Source: Albifimbria verrucaria (lineage: Eukaryota > Ascomycota > Sordariomycetes > Hypocreales > Stachybotryaceae). Taken from it: DNA of 64,000 nucleotides. A program made the position numbers and the translations under genes. The stretch covers positions 620,001-684,000 of the forward strand of contig JAHREC010000011.1 in the NCBI GenBank assembly GCA_020081605.1. Direction: 5' to 3'. Of this stretch, positions 38,429 to 49,856 are shown piece by piece. Within the stretch, counting starts at the first letter, position 1, and every line of letters starts with the position of its first letter. The notes beneath the pieces were generated by a model that was given only the letters and a program-made list of their open reading frames with translations, made no database searches and was not told where the DNA came from.

Positions 38429-40182
38429 ATGTCAAACTTTCTTGTCGAGGGCGTGGTCTTTGACCCTATTTTAGCCAAGTTTATAATTTTGGCCTTGCTC
38501 CTTTGCCTTGCATCTTATAGTCTGTACAGGTTTCTGCTCCCAAGACCAATTCCCGACATTCCGTACAATCCGGCGTCCTCCAAATCACTATGGGGCGACG
38601 TCCCAGACTTGCTCAGCCACCCTGTTGGTCTAAATTTGTGGACGGGAGAGCATCTAGCTAAGCTGCAAACACCGATATGCCAGGTTCTCATGGGCCCTTT
38701 TTCCAAGCCGGTGGTACTTGTCGCAGACTTTGGTGATGCTCGAAACATGTTGATGAGCACCAATGACTTTGACAGATCTGACTATATCATTGATCGTTTT
38801 CCGCTGCTCGGAGGCTTTCATTTTCGTAGGAAAACTGGTGCCGAATGGAGACACGGCCGCCAAATTCTGCAAGACCTCATGGCGCCGCGATTTCTCAACG
38901 AAGTCGTCGGACCACTTGTATATCAGTCAACGGAACAACTCATCCAAGTTTGGACAAAGAAAATCAGCATGGCCCCTGATACACCGTTTTGCGTCGTTAA
39001 AGATTTACAGGACGTTTCCATCGATGTAATGGTCTCCTCATTGTTCGGTGGTGAGTTTAAAGATCTAGCCATGGAACGTCATGTACAGCACTATGCTGGC
39101 AGCCCAAAGGTGACAATCGGTGGTAACGGGGAAGCTATCTTTCCTCGGATAACCGTACACAAGTTTCTCGAAGACCTCGCTGTGCTGGCCAACATCATTA
39201 CCGGACTGTACGTGCCAGAAGTTTGGAGTCCCAAGCTAATTTCTTGGTGGCTAAAAATGTGTCACATCGGTCCGCGTTTGCAACCAGAGATATCACCATT
39301 CGATCAGCCATCCAGAGCTCTGTCAATCGGTTGGGCACTGAGCCCAAATCTGGAATTGACTATATGATAGGGCGAGAAGAAAAGGCGGCCTTGAAGGGCG
39401 GTCGACCCCCTGCTTTTGAGGGTCAAGACATGGTTGATGAGGTAAGGTCACTCAGTCCTTGAGAACTTCGGTGCTAAACTCCTAAGATATACGGCGAGTC
39501 GGTCGCCGGAGAACACACAACCGCCGCAGCGCTCACATGGGTTGTTAAGTTTGTGACAGATCATCCACAAGTGCAGGCAACACTTCGCAACGCACTGCAC
39601 TCAACCTACGCCAATGCAGTGCAAGAAAAGCGACTCCCAACGGTGGATGAGATGGTTTCTGCAAGAATCCCGTATCTTGAAGCCGTTCTGGAGGAGAGTT
39701 TTCGATTGAGGGCCGCATTTCTTGTTCCTCGTGACACGGTCCGCGACACAACCCTGCTCGGTCATAGGATACCTAAAGGGACGACTGTCTTGCTTGTAGC
39801 CCAAGCACCAGACTTTTCGTCCGTCCCAATTGCAGGCGACTCAGAACGTTACCGGCATTTCAAATCAATGGGTACAGCTGACGAGAGGTATCGTGATATG
39901 TATGCTTTCAAGCCAGAACGCTGGCTGTCAACGAATGAGGCAGGACAACTCGATTTTGACGGTGTTTTCCGCCCTCAGCTAGCCTTTGGTCTCGGTCCGC
40001 GTGGTTGCTGGGGACGCAAGCTAGTGTACCTGGAGATGCGGATGGCATTGACGATGATTCTATGGAAATTTGACCTTCTTCAAACTCCAGAGTCTCTAAG
40101 CAGCCATGAGGGAACATATGATATTACTTTCAGGGCTCGTCAGGCATTCTTGAAGTTAAGACCGAGAGACATTGGAGAGTGA
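38429..40182 (+). CDS. Cytochrome P450 monooxygenase
   Basis: Haem-thiolate monooxygenase, probably ER-anchored, likely oxidising the product of the neighbouring PKS. The N-terminus has a membrane anchor (FIILALLLCLASYSLY) followed by a proline-rich hinge. Helix I carries AGEHTT, helix K ESFR (ExxR), the PERF region FKPERW, and the Cys loop FGLGPRGCWG holds the haem ligand. One 45-bp intron (39442-39486) is spliced in phase 0. One -1 break lies in the A5 run near 39254-39258, where LISWWLK continues as NVSHRS. The corrected length is 569 residues. I chose the ATG at 38429 over upstream in-frame codons because it sits just before the anchor. It is divergent from the PKS, a common arrangement for cluster enzymes. 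Substrate unknown. Confidence 0.9.
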
Positions 40183-41100
40183 TTGCATTTTCATAGTTGA
40201 ATAGGCTACGTGATGGAACTATGCAAATGAGTGGACAAATACAGCTATCCACCAACATTCGACATGCTGGCGAAATCAGACTCAGAACGTGCATGTTTGA
40301 CTATAAGGGCTTTCAGGTTCTGTGTTTCATCTTGGGGAGTACTTAAGGGCATAAAACTCCAATTAATAGCTTATTAAGCAAAACAAAAGAGCGAGTGAAG
40401 AGGACGAAGTGCTCGAGCAGAGATGCCAAGGACAACTTCCGCTTGCTTTGTGACAAGAGAATAATTGAGTTTAGACCTATCTATTGTCTCAGTAACTAAC
40501 CGAAGGTCTTATTGTATAAGGCTATTGGTTAGAGGTTAATGTATCTTTCGATGACATGCTCTTGGTGGTTCTAATCTACTAACTACCTCGAACCCTGAGC
40601 CCTCGGACGATGTTCCTGACCCGGCTGCCTCGAGCCATGACGATCCTGTTGTACCCGATTCCTAGGACCTTGAAGATGGCTGCCTCGAGCCCTAATAATC
40701 GTGATATCGAGCGTAGCGAGGCCGGCTCGACGCAGTCGCCGCCGGAGGCAATTGCTAGGGACGCTTGACGTTGCAATTGACTTTGCCTTTTACATACCCT
40801 AGTGCCTACCCGGCTTTCCGCTTTGCTTACCCCCAGGGAAGGACCCACGTTCCTGTAATGACTAGTTATTATACAAGTCCAGGGACCAAGCTTTTTAGTT
40901 GAGATGAGCTCAGCAACCCTGTTCTTAGTATCAAGATTGTTCCTAATCCTGAGCGGGAAGATAGTGCAATGCCTCTGGTGTTTTATTTTTTGTTTGTCAT
41001 ATATGCAAAATCATCACTTGATAAACAAGTAGGCGGTCAGAAAAGAACTATACATCATTCATCATTAGATATTGTAGATTATATACTATTATTCGCATTA
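40183..41100. other. Intergenic region holding dispersed-repeat copy 1
   Basis: Lies between the convergent 3' ends of the P450 and the transcription factor. Apart from the repeat at 40589-40760 nothing is seen. Confidence 0.5.
40589..40760 (-). repeat. Dispersed GC-rich repeat, copy 1 (longest)
   Basis: On the minus strand it opens with a TGCCTCCGGCGGCGACTGCG block, continues with GAGCCGGCCTCGCTACGCTC, and contains GGCTCGAGGCAGCC twice (plus-strand 40623-40636 and 40678-40691). The two direct repeats flank a 41-bp segment missing from copy 2. Related copies are at 46453-46570 and 60809-60890. Which element family it belongs to is not clear; no transposase or target duplication is visible. 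Confidence 0.85.
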
Positions 41101-42844
41101 TCAAACCATAGTAGGCAGCACCTCGCTTGAACTTAAAAGCATATCTAGTTTCGCCACATAATCAATATACTTGGTGCCTAGATCATCCTGGACCCAGCTC
41201 ATTCGAACTAGAGCTTTTGCAGTCTCTAAGTTAGTTGCCCGCGTTTCCTTTTCAGTCTTGGAGACGAGGTTGAGAAGTTTTAGCCTCTGAGCATCCGAAC
41301 GCGCTTCAAGCCCAAATATAAAAAGCAGAAGCGGCCAGTTACACGCTTGGAGCTCGTCTAAAAGTGTAAAGGCCCGGTCAACCCATGCTGAAATTTTGTC
41401 TGACTCGTTGGATATGTTTCCGGAAGATCTTTCAAGGTAGATAAGAGCTGCTATTCGATACAGCTCTGTAATGCTGCGTGCTCGTGGAGTTGCAACAGAG
41501 GACTGATACTCGTTTGCATCCACTTTGACATTATTCAGCCTCCATTCCAGCATTCGAAGATGTTCTCTGTACTCAGCAGAGTGATACAAAGGTTTGTGCT
41601 GCTCGAGCACGCTTTCAAAAATGATGGAGAAGATGTGCAATATTTCATGCGATGGTTCGCCAGGATACGGCATCTACTAATGTCAGCGCCGTCGGCATTT
41701 CGGAAAATGATACTTACCTCGGGTGTATCACATATCTTGGAAAGCAGTGAGGAAATCCGACGTCACGGGTGTAGTTCTCAAACGGAGAGCCATGTCCTAG
41801 CCAGTGCCGCATGCCGAATCTGGCCAGAACTTCGTGATAGTGAACCCATCCCTGCAGTACGGCAAAGTCGCTCTCCTCCGCAGCAAGCTGGCTGGTAACC
41901 GCAACACTGACAAGTTTTCTGGATCCACAGACGAACCAGGCCCAGTTGCTCTTCGTGTGTCTGGAGGCTTGAATCTACCAATTGTTAGTCAAGCCTAAAA
42001 TAAGTACAACCTTCTTACTTCGAAAGAGCACTGCAGCATGCTAGCTGCAATCTGCTGTATTGCCTCCTGGGCGGTCAGCTCGGTAGCGGATTGCCGTAGA
42101 GCCTTGATTGCGGAAAGCTGGAGCTCTGCTACTCTTGGCTCATAGCCATATCTATGCAATGCTGACACGGCAATCAAAGACTGGAAAACTCCCACGGCCG
42201 CCGCAGTGTTAGCCGACAGGGCGGTGCGGATTATAGTAGCACGGAGCGCCGTTACGTCTTGCCCCAACGTCGACAAGACCGAAGACGCAACAGAATCAAC
42301 TGTTCTGAGTCAGTCATGTCGATAAAGCTGGTCACGAGTCTTACAGTATTGGAACAAATCTTTCTCGGACGCGGTTAAGTCGTAAGGTATCCAACGAACG
42401 GGCTTGGTAAGGATTGGGGCAAGGGCTTGCTCCTCCGCGTTTACTGGCACAAATTAGACTCGAAACGTGACCAACCATCGGGCACTTACCATCCCAGGCC
42501 TCTCGAGATAGTCGATTATGCAGCTGGATGTCTTTGGTTGTGGCTGGGACAAACTCCAAGCTGGCATATCGCGCTGCCGTGGCGCTCTTTGACAGGGGCG
42601 CCACAATGGACCGCCTTGTGTCATTAGGCCGCGGCCAAAATAGGCGGGCAGCATAGCGGTCGCATGTTTTACCTGCCCTCGTGCATTGGTGGCAGCCTGG
42701 CTTGGCACGGTCACATAGAACCTTGCGCCCTACGTTCCGAATCAGTGACCACGAGACTTTTTATTGCTAGGTTGAGTCAGTCATACTTTTACAGACGCCG
42801 CAATCTCTCGGCGACTTGTCCATTTCGAGCAGGATTCTTGTCAT
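41101..42844 (-). CDS. Zn2Cys6 transcription factor, Fungal_trans_2 type
   Basis: Nuclear regulator and the best candidate for controlling the adjacent PKS and P450. Six minus-strand exons (42844-42787, 42729-42490, 42443-42345, 42299-42019, 41974-41718, 41673-41101) join across 44-57 bp introns. The first intron splits the Zn2Cys6 cluster: exon 1 carries CGVCK and exon 2 completes it (C-x2-C-x6-C-x6-C-x2-C-x6-C, ending GKTC). The C-terminal half matches the fungal-specific TF family seen in regulators such as acriflavine-resistance and arginine-control proteins (SNWAWFVCGSRKL, YHEVLARFGMRHW, LLFIFGLEAR). One -1 break lies near 41757, at GG. The corrected length is 502 residues. The start could also be the Met at 42823. 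It is divergent from the dehydrogenase at 43378. Confidence 0.87.
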
Positions 42845-43377
42845 CAGGAAGCATCAACTGCAAAAATGAGGTGGTATTGGGATCAAAGTTGCCAACATCA
42901 ACGCGGTTTGAGGAGACTATCTAAAGGCTCTTGGACTTCCAGGCCCCACTTGAGATGACCAATTTGCTCGGCCAATAGCGTATGCTCTGCGTACGGGGCA
43001 ATATGCAAGCGCTTGCTCAGAATGGAAACCAGGCAAGTTCTCATGAGGAGGCTTTGCGCTAGCAGGGATAGTCGTTGTTATGTAATCTGCAAGATACTGC
43101 AATTTGGCTCATGATCTATTTTGGGTTTGAGTGGTTAGATTATCAAGCGGCGCGTGGAGCCGCTACTAAGCAGTGGATTTGAAAGCAAGTTGACCATCTG
43201 CAGTGTCTATGGAGTAGATGTATTATGCTAAGGTAGAGCAAATAGTATAAAGACTTGGAGGTTTCAATGACAGAATCAACATTCAATCACAAGTCCTCAG
43301 ACATTCATCAGTAACTCAACTCAACCACTACTCAGAATAATCCCTAGAAAATTCCAATCCAACATTCCTCCCATCCA
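42845..43377. promoter_or_regulatory. Divergent promoter between regulator and dehydrogenase
   Basis: A 533-bp space between divergent starts. It probably serves both genes. No specific operator motif is claimed. Confidence 0.45.
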
Positions 43378-44378
43378 ATGGCTTCATACGTTGTTACAGG
43401 CGCCTCGCGCGGCTTAGGCGTATGTGAACCAATCACCAACCAGATCTTGACTAACAAGGCAATCAGTTTGAATTCGTCAACCAACTGTCCAAGAACCCCA
43501 GAACACGGTCATTGGCCTTGTTCGCAGCAAGCCTGCCACCGATGAAAAGGTCAAGGCTGAGTTGGGCGAACGAAAGAACCTACACATCCTCCAGGGTGAT
43601 ATTACCAACTACGAAGAACTCAAGGTAGTGCCCAGCAAAAATACCATCGAGCGTTACTGACATGCTTTTTAGTCTACCGTAGCACAAGTATCCGAAATCA
43701 CTGGCGGGAAGCTTGATTATCTCATTGCGAACGCTGCCCTCGTTTCGCAGTTCTCTGCTTATGACTCCTCACTGAATTGTACGTCTAGCAGCAAACCTCC
43801 AAGTAATGCGCTAACAAGGCCCAGGGGCGACACTCCCAAAGACCTGGAAAACGACTTGCTCGACAGCTTCAAAATCAACGTTGTTGGCAACATTCACCTG
43901 TTCAACCTATACCTGCCGCTTATCCTCAAGGGTTCCGCGAAGAAGGTCGTTGCCCTGTCCACTGGAATGTCGGATACGGACTTTGTTGCCAAGTACGATG
44001 TCGTGGTGGGAGCCCTTACTCTATCAGCAAGGCTGCCATGAACCTCGCCGTTGCCAAGTATAGCGCCGAGTATGCCAAGGATGGCGTGTTGTTTTTGAGC
44101 ATCTCTCCCGGCTATGTCGATACCGGAAACAGCGGTAACCGTGAGTATTGACCTCCTCGGCAGCTGTACCTTGCTAACATGACCCAGCTACCCCGAAACA
44201 GTTGGAGAGGCTTCAGGGCATGGCGGCCAGCTTTGCCAAGTATGCCCCACACTTCACTGGAGCCATTACTCCAGAAGAATCTGTTAAGCAGGTCCTGTCT
44301 GTTATCGACAATGTCACTGTTGAGTCGGAATACCGAGGCACGCTAATCTCCCATTTGGGTAACAAGCAGTGGCTGTAA
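43378..44378 (+). CDS. Short-chain dehydrogenase/reductase, cluster-associated
   Basis: NAD(P)-dependent reductase, probably cytosolic. Five exons (43378-43419, 43467-43624, 43673-43778, 43825-44140, 44188-44378) with 46-48 bp introns. The short first exon carries the Rossmann motif TGASRGLG; later come LIANAA, VVALSTGMS and the catalytic YSISK. The C-terminal SPGYVDTGN loop is typical. Three -1 losses are needed: the CCCC run near 43493, TT at the third exon end (43777-43778, least certain because a weaker donor four bases on would avoid it), and CCC near 44015. With them the total is exactly 271 residues. Its position next to the regulator and PKS suggests a tailoring ketoreductase. Confidence 0.86.
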
Positions 44379-45227
44379 ACTCCAAACAGAAGTATAGTGA
44401 GGTGTTTATGATGACATGGGATGGCGCTAAGATGTATGTATTTGCATGACTCCACGGTAATCCATAGATATGAAAAATTATTTCATTTTATCCATTGGCC
44501 AGTTTCTGGTTTGCTTACTATGTCTATTTTGGCCATGCATTGAGCTACTGCAACTGCAACATTCGTTGCCACCAGTTAAATGGCGTTGTTGGACAAGTCT
44601 GTCGTAGTTGACTACCCTATATCAGGTTGACGAATGCTATCAGCCTAGTAAGTTGACGAGCCGCATGACAATAACTAAATAGTAACAACACTATGAGTAC
44701 CAGGCTAAGACGCTATGCATGGCATTCTGAAAAGAATATTTTACTGGGGAAAGTCCGGTCATGAGTACATTGCGTAAACTTTCTAGGGTAACCATCTGTC
44801 TTTGGCTGGTCCCTCCAACCGAATCTTGAGCCAGGCTACAAACTCACTAATGGTTTTTGGGAAATTCTACAAGACTAAATTCTAATACTAATAAGTATAT
44901 GACTGATCTCATGGTCAAATGAAAATAAATTGCTTTCATTCACCCTTTGGCTGTTTCGCTGCAGGAGTTGTCCTCTTAGCACTTGGATCCAGCGAGGAAT
45001 GCACCGCACTAGAGCACTTGCGGTTATCTCGCCGAGTTCGGGCGAAGTGCTTTGTGCAGCCGTAATGCGGCTAGAGCATTACACAGTTCCACTGGGGCTG
45101 ACAGCGGGCTACTCCTCCGTAGGTGTGTCAAATCGACCAGGGTATTTCGAAATGAATGAGGGAAGCAACTCCTGCCCGATTACGGCCATAACGTGGTATT
45201 ATCAAGTGCACCAACTACTTGTCAGCA
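44379..45227. other. Intergenic region, no supported gene
   Basis: Nothing beyond short motif-free ORFs. The right part is the likely promoter of the F-box gene. Confidence 0.45.
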
Positions 45228-46388
45228 ATGAGTGGATGGGATGTCTATTGTGCTATATGTGGAGCACCCGTTTCAACCCGTTGGGTGGATATTTACAACG
45301 AATCGCATGGAGAAGATTCGAATGCAGACTCACATCAACCGGGTCTCTGGACGGGCCCAGAAGACCCTAAACTGGCTTGGCTGTCCGATACTCGAATCAT
45401 AGGAGAAGTCACCGATGACGACGGAGTAAACAGGTGAAGAGATCAAAATCCTCGACGACCAAACTAATCTAACCACCTGGTAGAGTTTGGGTGACTGGCA
45501 AGGCAACTGAAGAATTCGATGGAGAAATGATGTTTCAACCGAGCGAACCCGGGCACTCACCCGATCCGGCATTACATCTTGTGGAGCAAAGAGTCGGCGA
45601 TACATATACCGTGTAAGCCTTCGACAAAGAACTGTCTGACATTGACTTACCATTCTAGATATGATACATCTTCAGGCGACGACAATCCCTGGGCGGTGCC
45701 TTTTCATACCGCTTGCCGCCAATTGTTTTGTCGCTACCTGAGTGTCTCTTTGTCTGATCTGGATAAAGAAGCTTTCTTTGGTTCATTCAAGAAACTGTAC
45801 GAAGACGGGCTTGGTCTAACCAGTTGCCTCAACATTGACTATGGCGACATTATGCCATCTATGGAACGACAGTGGCTTATGCATCATGGAGACGAGTATA
45901 TGGTATCTGATCCTATCAACGTAGGAGAGTTACAGGAGTTTTACGCCAAGCTTCCATTGCGTGAAACAAAGCTACAGTCGAAAATCAAGCCCTACGATAC
46001 GAATGGTGATGTTTTGCTACACTATCACAAGAGATTCTCCTCTTGATTTTCTCAAACTTGACCGACATGGCAAGTGTGTTGAATACCCGAATAGCGTCCC
46101 CGCATTTGCCAACATGACACTCACCAGAGCATTTTGGATGTCACGTATCAATTCTGAGATGCCGTGGCTATGGGATTTCCGGCCTTTGATACCCTCGAAA
46201 ACGCAGACCAAATTGACTGGCAACAGGTATTTCGAATCCTCTGGTGGGGCAGCGATCCTAGTTCACGGGGCAAAAACAAGTTCTATGGACTGTGCAACAG
46301 AAGGCGGATATGGGAGCAGTTATTACCAATCTTGACTGAGGATATGAGAAACCACACTTATGATTGTAATTCAGATGCTCTTGTTTAG
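45228..46388 (+). CDS. F-box protein with N-terminal CxxC zinc-ribbon-like start
   Basis: Probable substrate adaptor of an SCF ubiquitin ligase. Three exons (45228-45433, 45484-45612, 45659-46388) with 46-50 bp introns. The N-terminus reads MSGWDVYCAICGAP, a CxxC knuckle. A central HTACRQLFCRYL segment is common in fungal F-box proteins with this head. The F-box itself is C-terminal of the middle (LSQEILLLIFSNL, about residue 245), followed by ASPAFANMTLTRAFW. Three -1 breaks lie near 46019, 46105 and 46177 (CC or CCCC runs); without correction the F-box is split over three frames. Corrected length 355 residues. Its target is unknown; it neighbours kinase and HET genes. Confidence 0.82.
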
Positions 46389-46924
46389 TTACATTGACCT
46401 TGCCTCATGTCTCCCCAACTATTAGTCATTATGGAAGCGTGAGCTTGATTGGTCCTAGCAAATGCCTCCGGCGGCGGCTGCGTCGAGCCGTCCTCGCTAC
46501 GCTCGATATTACGATTACCAGGGCTCGAGGCAGCCGGGTCAGGAATATCGTTACAGGGCTCAGGGTTTTAGACAGGTGACAGATCAGAAGTTTTAAGAGT
46601 ATATCATGAAAAAATATATTGATTTCTAATCCATAGCCTTAAACATAATAGTCTATTGTTACATATGCGTCTCACTAAAGACAATGTGAATGACACGATA
46701 GGGGATATGCCCTGTCCCTTTGACTCTAACTATCTTCTTTAACCCTTTCTAGCTTATAACTCCCAACACCAATCTTACTAGCGACTCTTGGTCATCTGTG
46801 ACCAGCCAATGTTCTGGAAAGATTCGGAACTACTCGCACTTGCAAGCCAGGCTTTACAAAAATTCTCCAACTGACCACTAATTGGGGCCATGTTCCGTGG
46901 TGTAGAATGGTCTGCGTGCTGGAT
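46389..46924. other. Intergenic region holding dispersed-repeat copy 2
   Basis: Lies between the convergent ends of the F-box and kinase genes. Apart from the repeat at 46453-46570 nothing is seen. Confidence 0.5.
46453..46570 (+). repeat. Dispersed GC-rich repeat, copy 2 (internally deleted)
   Basis: Shares the TGCCTCCGGCGGCG block, the CTCGCTACGCTCGATAT block and the closing GGGTCAGGAA region with copy 1, but has GGCTCGAGGCAGCC only once. The segment between the two direct repeats of copy 1 is absent, as expected from recombination or slippage between them. Confidence 0.85.
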
Positions 46925-49856
46925 TTAATGAACCGACACGTGATCCTCTGTGGTAACGGTCACCATATTGGCGGTGGTCGTCGAGGAATCTTTGAGTTCA
47001 TACACTTGATCAAACTGAGCACCGGAGTTGTCAATTGTCTGTTGTATGTGTGACTGTTGTTCAAAGAGGGCAGATTCTGAGCCTGGCACGTAACTGTTCT
47101 CTTTAGAAGTATGAGTATTCAATCTGACCTCAGTGTTGGATTCCCTAATTTCTGATTGCTTGTATGATGTTCCACCGGCATCACCACTTTCGATATGAAC
47201 TCTGGTTAGAAGCCCCGGAAGCGTGCTCAATGTGGATTGAGAAGAGCTTAATCGCTTTACATCATGACAAGATATTGGTATGGGTCCAGAAACATTGGCC
47301 AGATTGCCATTTGTTGATAGTGCTTTGGGTTTAGGCCCAACAGCTTGGGCTTTACCCTGAGCCTAGACAATATTAGAACAAGCACCAAGTGAAGGCAAAC
47401 ACTTACAGTGAAAATCTCCCGCATTTGCTCCGGGTACCTATCAGGATCGGGTCTTGAACGAACTGTCTTGACGGCAAATTCTGTGTTCTGCTTGCAGCTT
47501 TCATGAAGCCTCTGAAACTCATTCCGAATTAGGTCGCAGCCCCAACGAGCACCACACTTTGGCGCCAGCATTCTAAACTGGATAAGATCCAAAAGTGCGT
47601 GCAAAGGCTCGCTGCATCCATCTGTGTCGTGTAGCCTTTCGATCCACTGCAATATCCATTAGTTTGGCGAATCAAGGTGCACAAAGATCGCAGAATGCCC
47701 ACCTTGATAACTGATGGTTTGAGAGTAGATGTGATTCTTCCCTCATTCTTGGCTCCATCAAATATCTCTTTGAAATTAAAGAATTTGTCTTCTGAAACAT
47801 TTTCAAAATCGTAGTCGTCATTGAGACGTTCCTTCATAAATGTCTCAATGCCTTCCTTATATCCCAGCAAGAGCCAGGACGTAAACTCAAGTATGACACA
47901 TCCCAAGGACCAAATGTCATATCTCTGAGATATCGACTCATCCAAGTGTAGATCAGGCGGTCGATATGTCCCTGAAAAGCCTTGTATTTGTTCTTGAAGA
48001 ACCTTGGACTTGGAATGGGCAGTATTAAACTGCGTTAAACCGAAATCGGATATGACCAAGTAGTTTGGTTGGCCATCATATTCCTTGAACCACAAGATAT
48101 TTTCTGGTTTGATATCACCGTGCCGGCCCCATTCCCGGTCTCCTAATGATGGAGATAGAACCATCATTGCGGCATTGTCGGCATCAAGGGATGTTTTCCC
48201 TTGCGTGCCCAAATGATGTATCTTGCGCAGGCCACGAGCAATCCCTGAGATTTGTTCAAAGAACCAACACATAGACTCTGGCACAGCTGGATTTAGGCGT
48301 GTCTGGGACCAAAACTGTTTCAAGTTGCCGTCGGCCCACGGAAACATGAGGAAGAAGTCTCTCCCATGCTTGAACGTTAGTTGAAGCGAGATTAAGTGAT
48401 TAGGCAGTGCGTCCTTCTTCTCTATGCCTAATTTCTCAAAGACTTGAACTTCTCGGAGATAGTCTTCATTGTTTGGGACATGAAGCCGCTTCACCGCAAA
48501 TGCTTGAGGTTGCTTCTATTGCCAAATGTCAGAATCAACCCCAGGCTTTGAATAGGCTGCAAATCTCATATGATGCTGAAAAGCACGAACAAACACAAGG
48601 GTGGCCTACCGAGTTACTCTCACTGTAGTTGTGATGTGCATGGTGAATGCCTGCCTTTCGTACACTGCCATAACTACCGCTCTCATGAGTCTCATAATAA
48701 CAAAAAGGAAGGGTGGATTCATGCTCAAGGTCGTAGAATGAGACTTCGTTTCCAGGAATTTGAAGAATGGCGCATAAAAGATCTGTTGGTTTTGGGAGAA
48801 GTCGTGAGCGTCCTTGTGGGCCCAGTACCCAAACAGTTTGAAAGGGCTCAGCGGATCACGCGTGCTGAAAAATATTTTTGTAAGCTGTCCTCCGTTGGAC
48901 TTGTTATCAAAAGTAAGCGGAAGAGCGGTGTCGTCAATACCAGCTTTGACAAATTCAAGCAGCTTGTCGAGTTTCTCAATGACAACTAGTATGGCCAAAA
49001 TCCTCCGTCGTTTAGGAGGAGACGCAGTAGTGTTGCTTCCAGAGCAATGAGCACCAAGGACTTCTACTTCTAGTCTGGCGGCCTCTTTCTCCTCAAAGTG
49101 TTGCTTCAAAAGCTGTCGGACTACATTACGAGACAAGATCTGGCGTAACCGATCTAAAGGCAGATATTTCCGATTGTCGAAAGCCGATAGCTCAAACGAA
49201 CCGCAGATCTTGTCAGAAATGGACTTGACATCGATTGAAGTGCCGAGAGATATTGAAGTAGCTATGCTCAGCTCTGAAGACTGTTGGACGTCATTTTGCG
49301 TGGGCCAGGACGTGATTGCATTGGGCCATGTCGAATCTTCACCATTCTGTAGACAGCCTGGCATCAACCACTCCATTGGCAAGTTTCCAACTCCACTATC
49401 ACGGAGACGTGAACTCTCACATTCCATATGCGCTTCAGTTCCTCTGTCATAGATTTTGGCAATGTTTAAAAAGCTTAGCTCCGATCGGCCTGATTCTGAG
49501 GCGGTGACTGGTGACCGGGTTTTTACAGCCCAGTTGACGCCAAGTTGAGCGCCACGGCCATTATCGAGTGCTTTGGATGGTGAACTATTATTAAGTCCAT
49601 TCACCCTCAAATCTGGAATTTTCGGAAAGGATGTCGTGTTTGGCAGGACTTGAAACTCATTGTCCCTAAACGAAGGTCCTGATATACCTCCTGGTTCAGC
49701 CGCGGTGGCCTGCAGTTTTTGAATCTCGTGGTCAATGCCATTTTCAGCGCTGTCGCGCCGTTCATGTGGCTTGAATCTGGTCTCGATCAATGCAGTGTCA
49801 GACTTGAGTGCCGAATGGGCTGGGGTGGAACGTGTGACGTCGCTCTTGTCAGTCAT
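46925..49856 (-). CDS. Protein kinase with fungal N-terminal extension (kinase 1)
   Basis: Ser/Thr-type kinase of 912 residues. Four exons (49856-48610, 48515-47703, 47646-47407, 47362-46925); the first intron is long for this window at 94 bp. After about 200 low-complexity residues comes a conserved block (IFYAPFFKF) shared with kinase 2. The catalytic domain has a GSYGSV loop, VAIK-type FAVKRL, RHGDIKPENIL with catalytic Asp, DFG, and YRPPDL in place of APE. All key residues are present, so it should be active. The last 145 residues are a Ser/Thr/Gln-rich tail. One -1 break lies near 48736 (CC). It is divergent from kinase 2 at 52155. Role inferred only: kinases of this build often sit beside HET and NLR genes. 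Confidence 0.85.

Noticed and set aside
40589..40760. Dispersed repeat as a protein-coding piece
   Set aside because: The peptide shared by copies 1 and 2 (ARGSRVRNIV) arises only because the DNA is repeated; the frames are short and lack starts.
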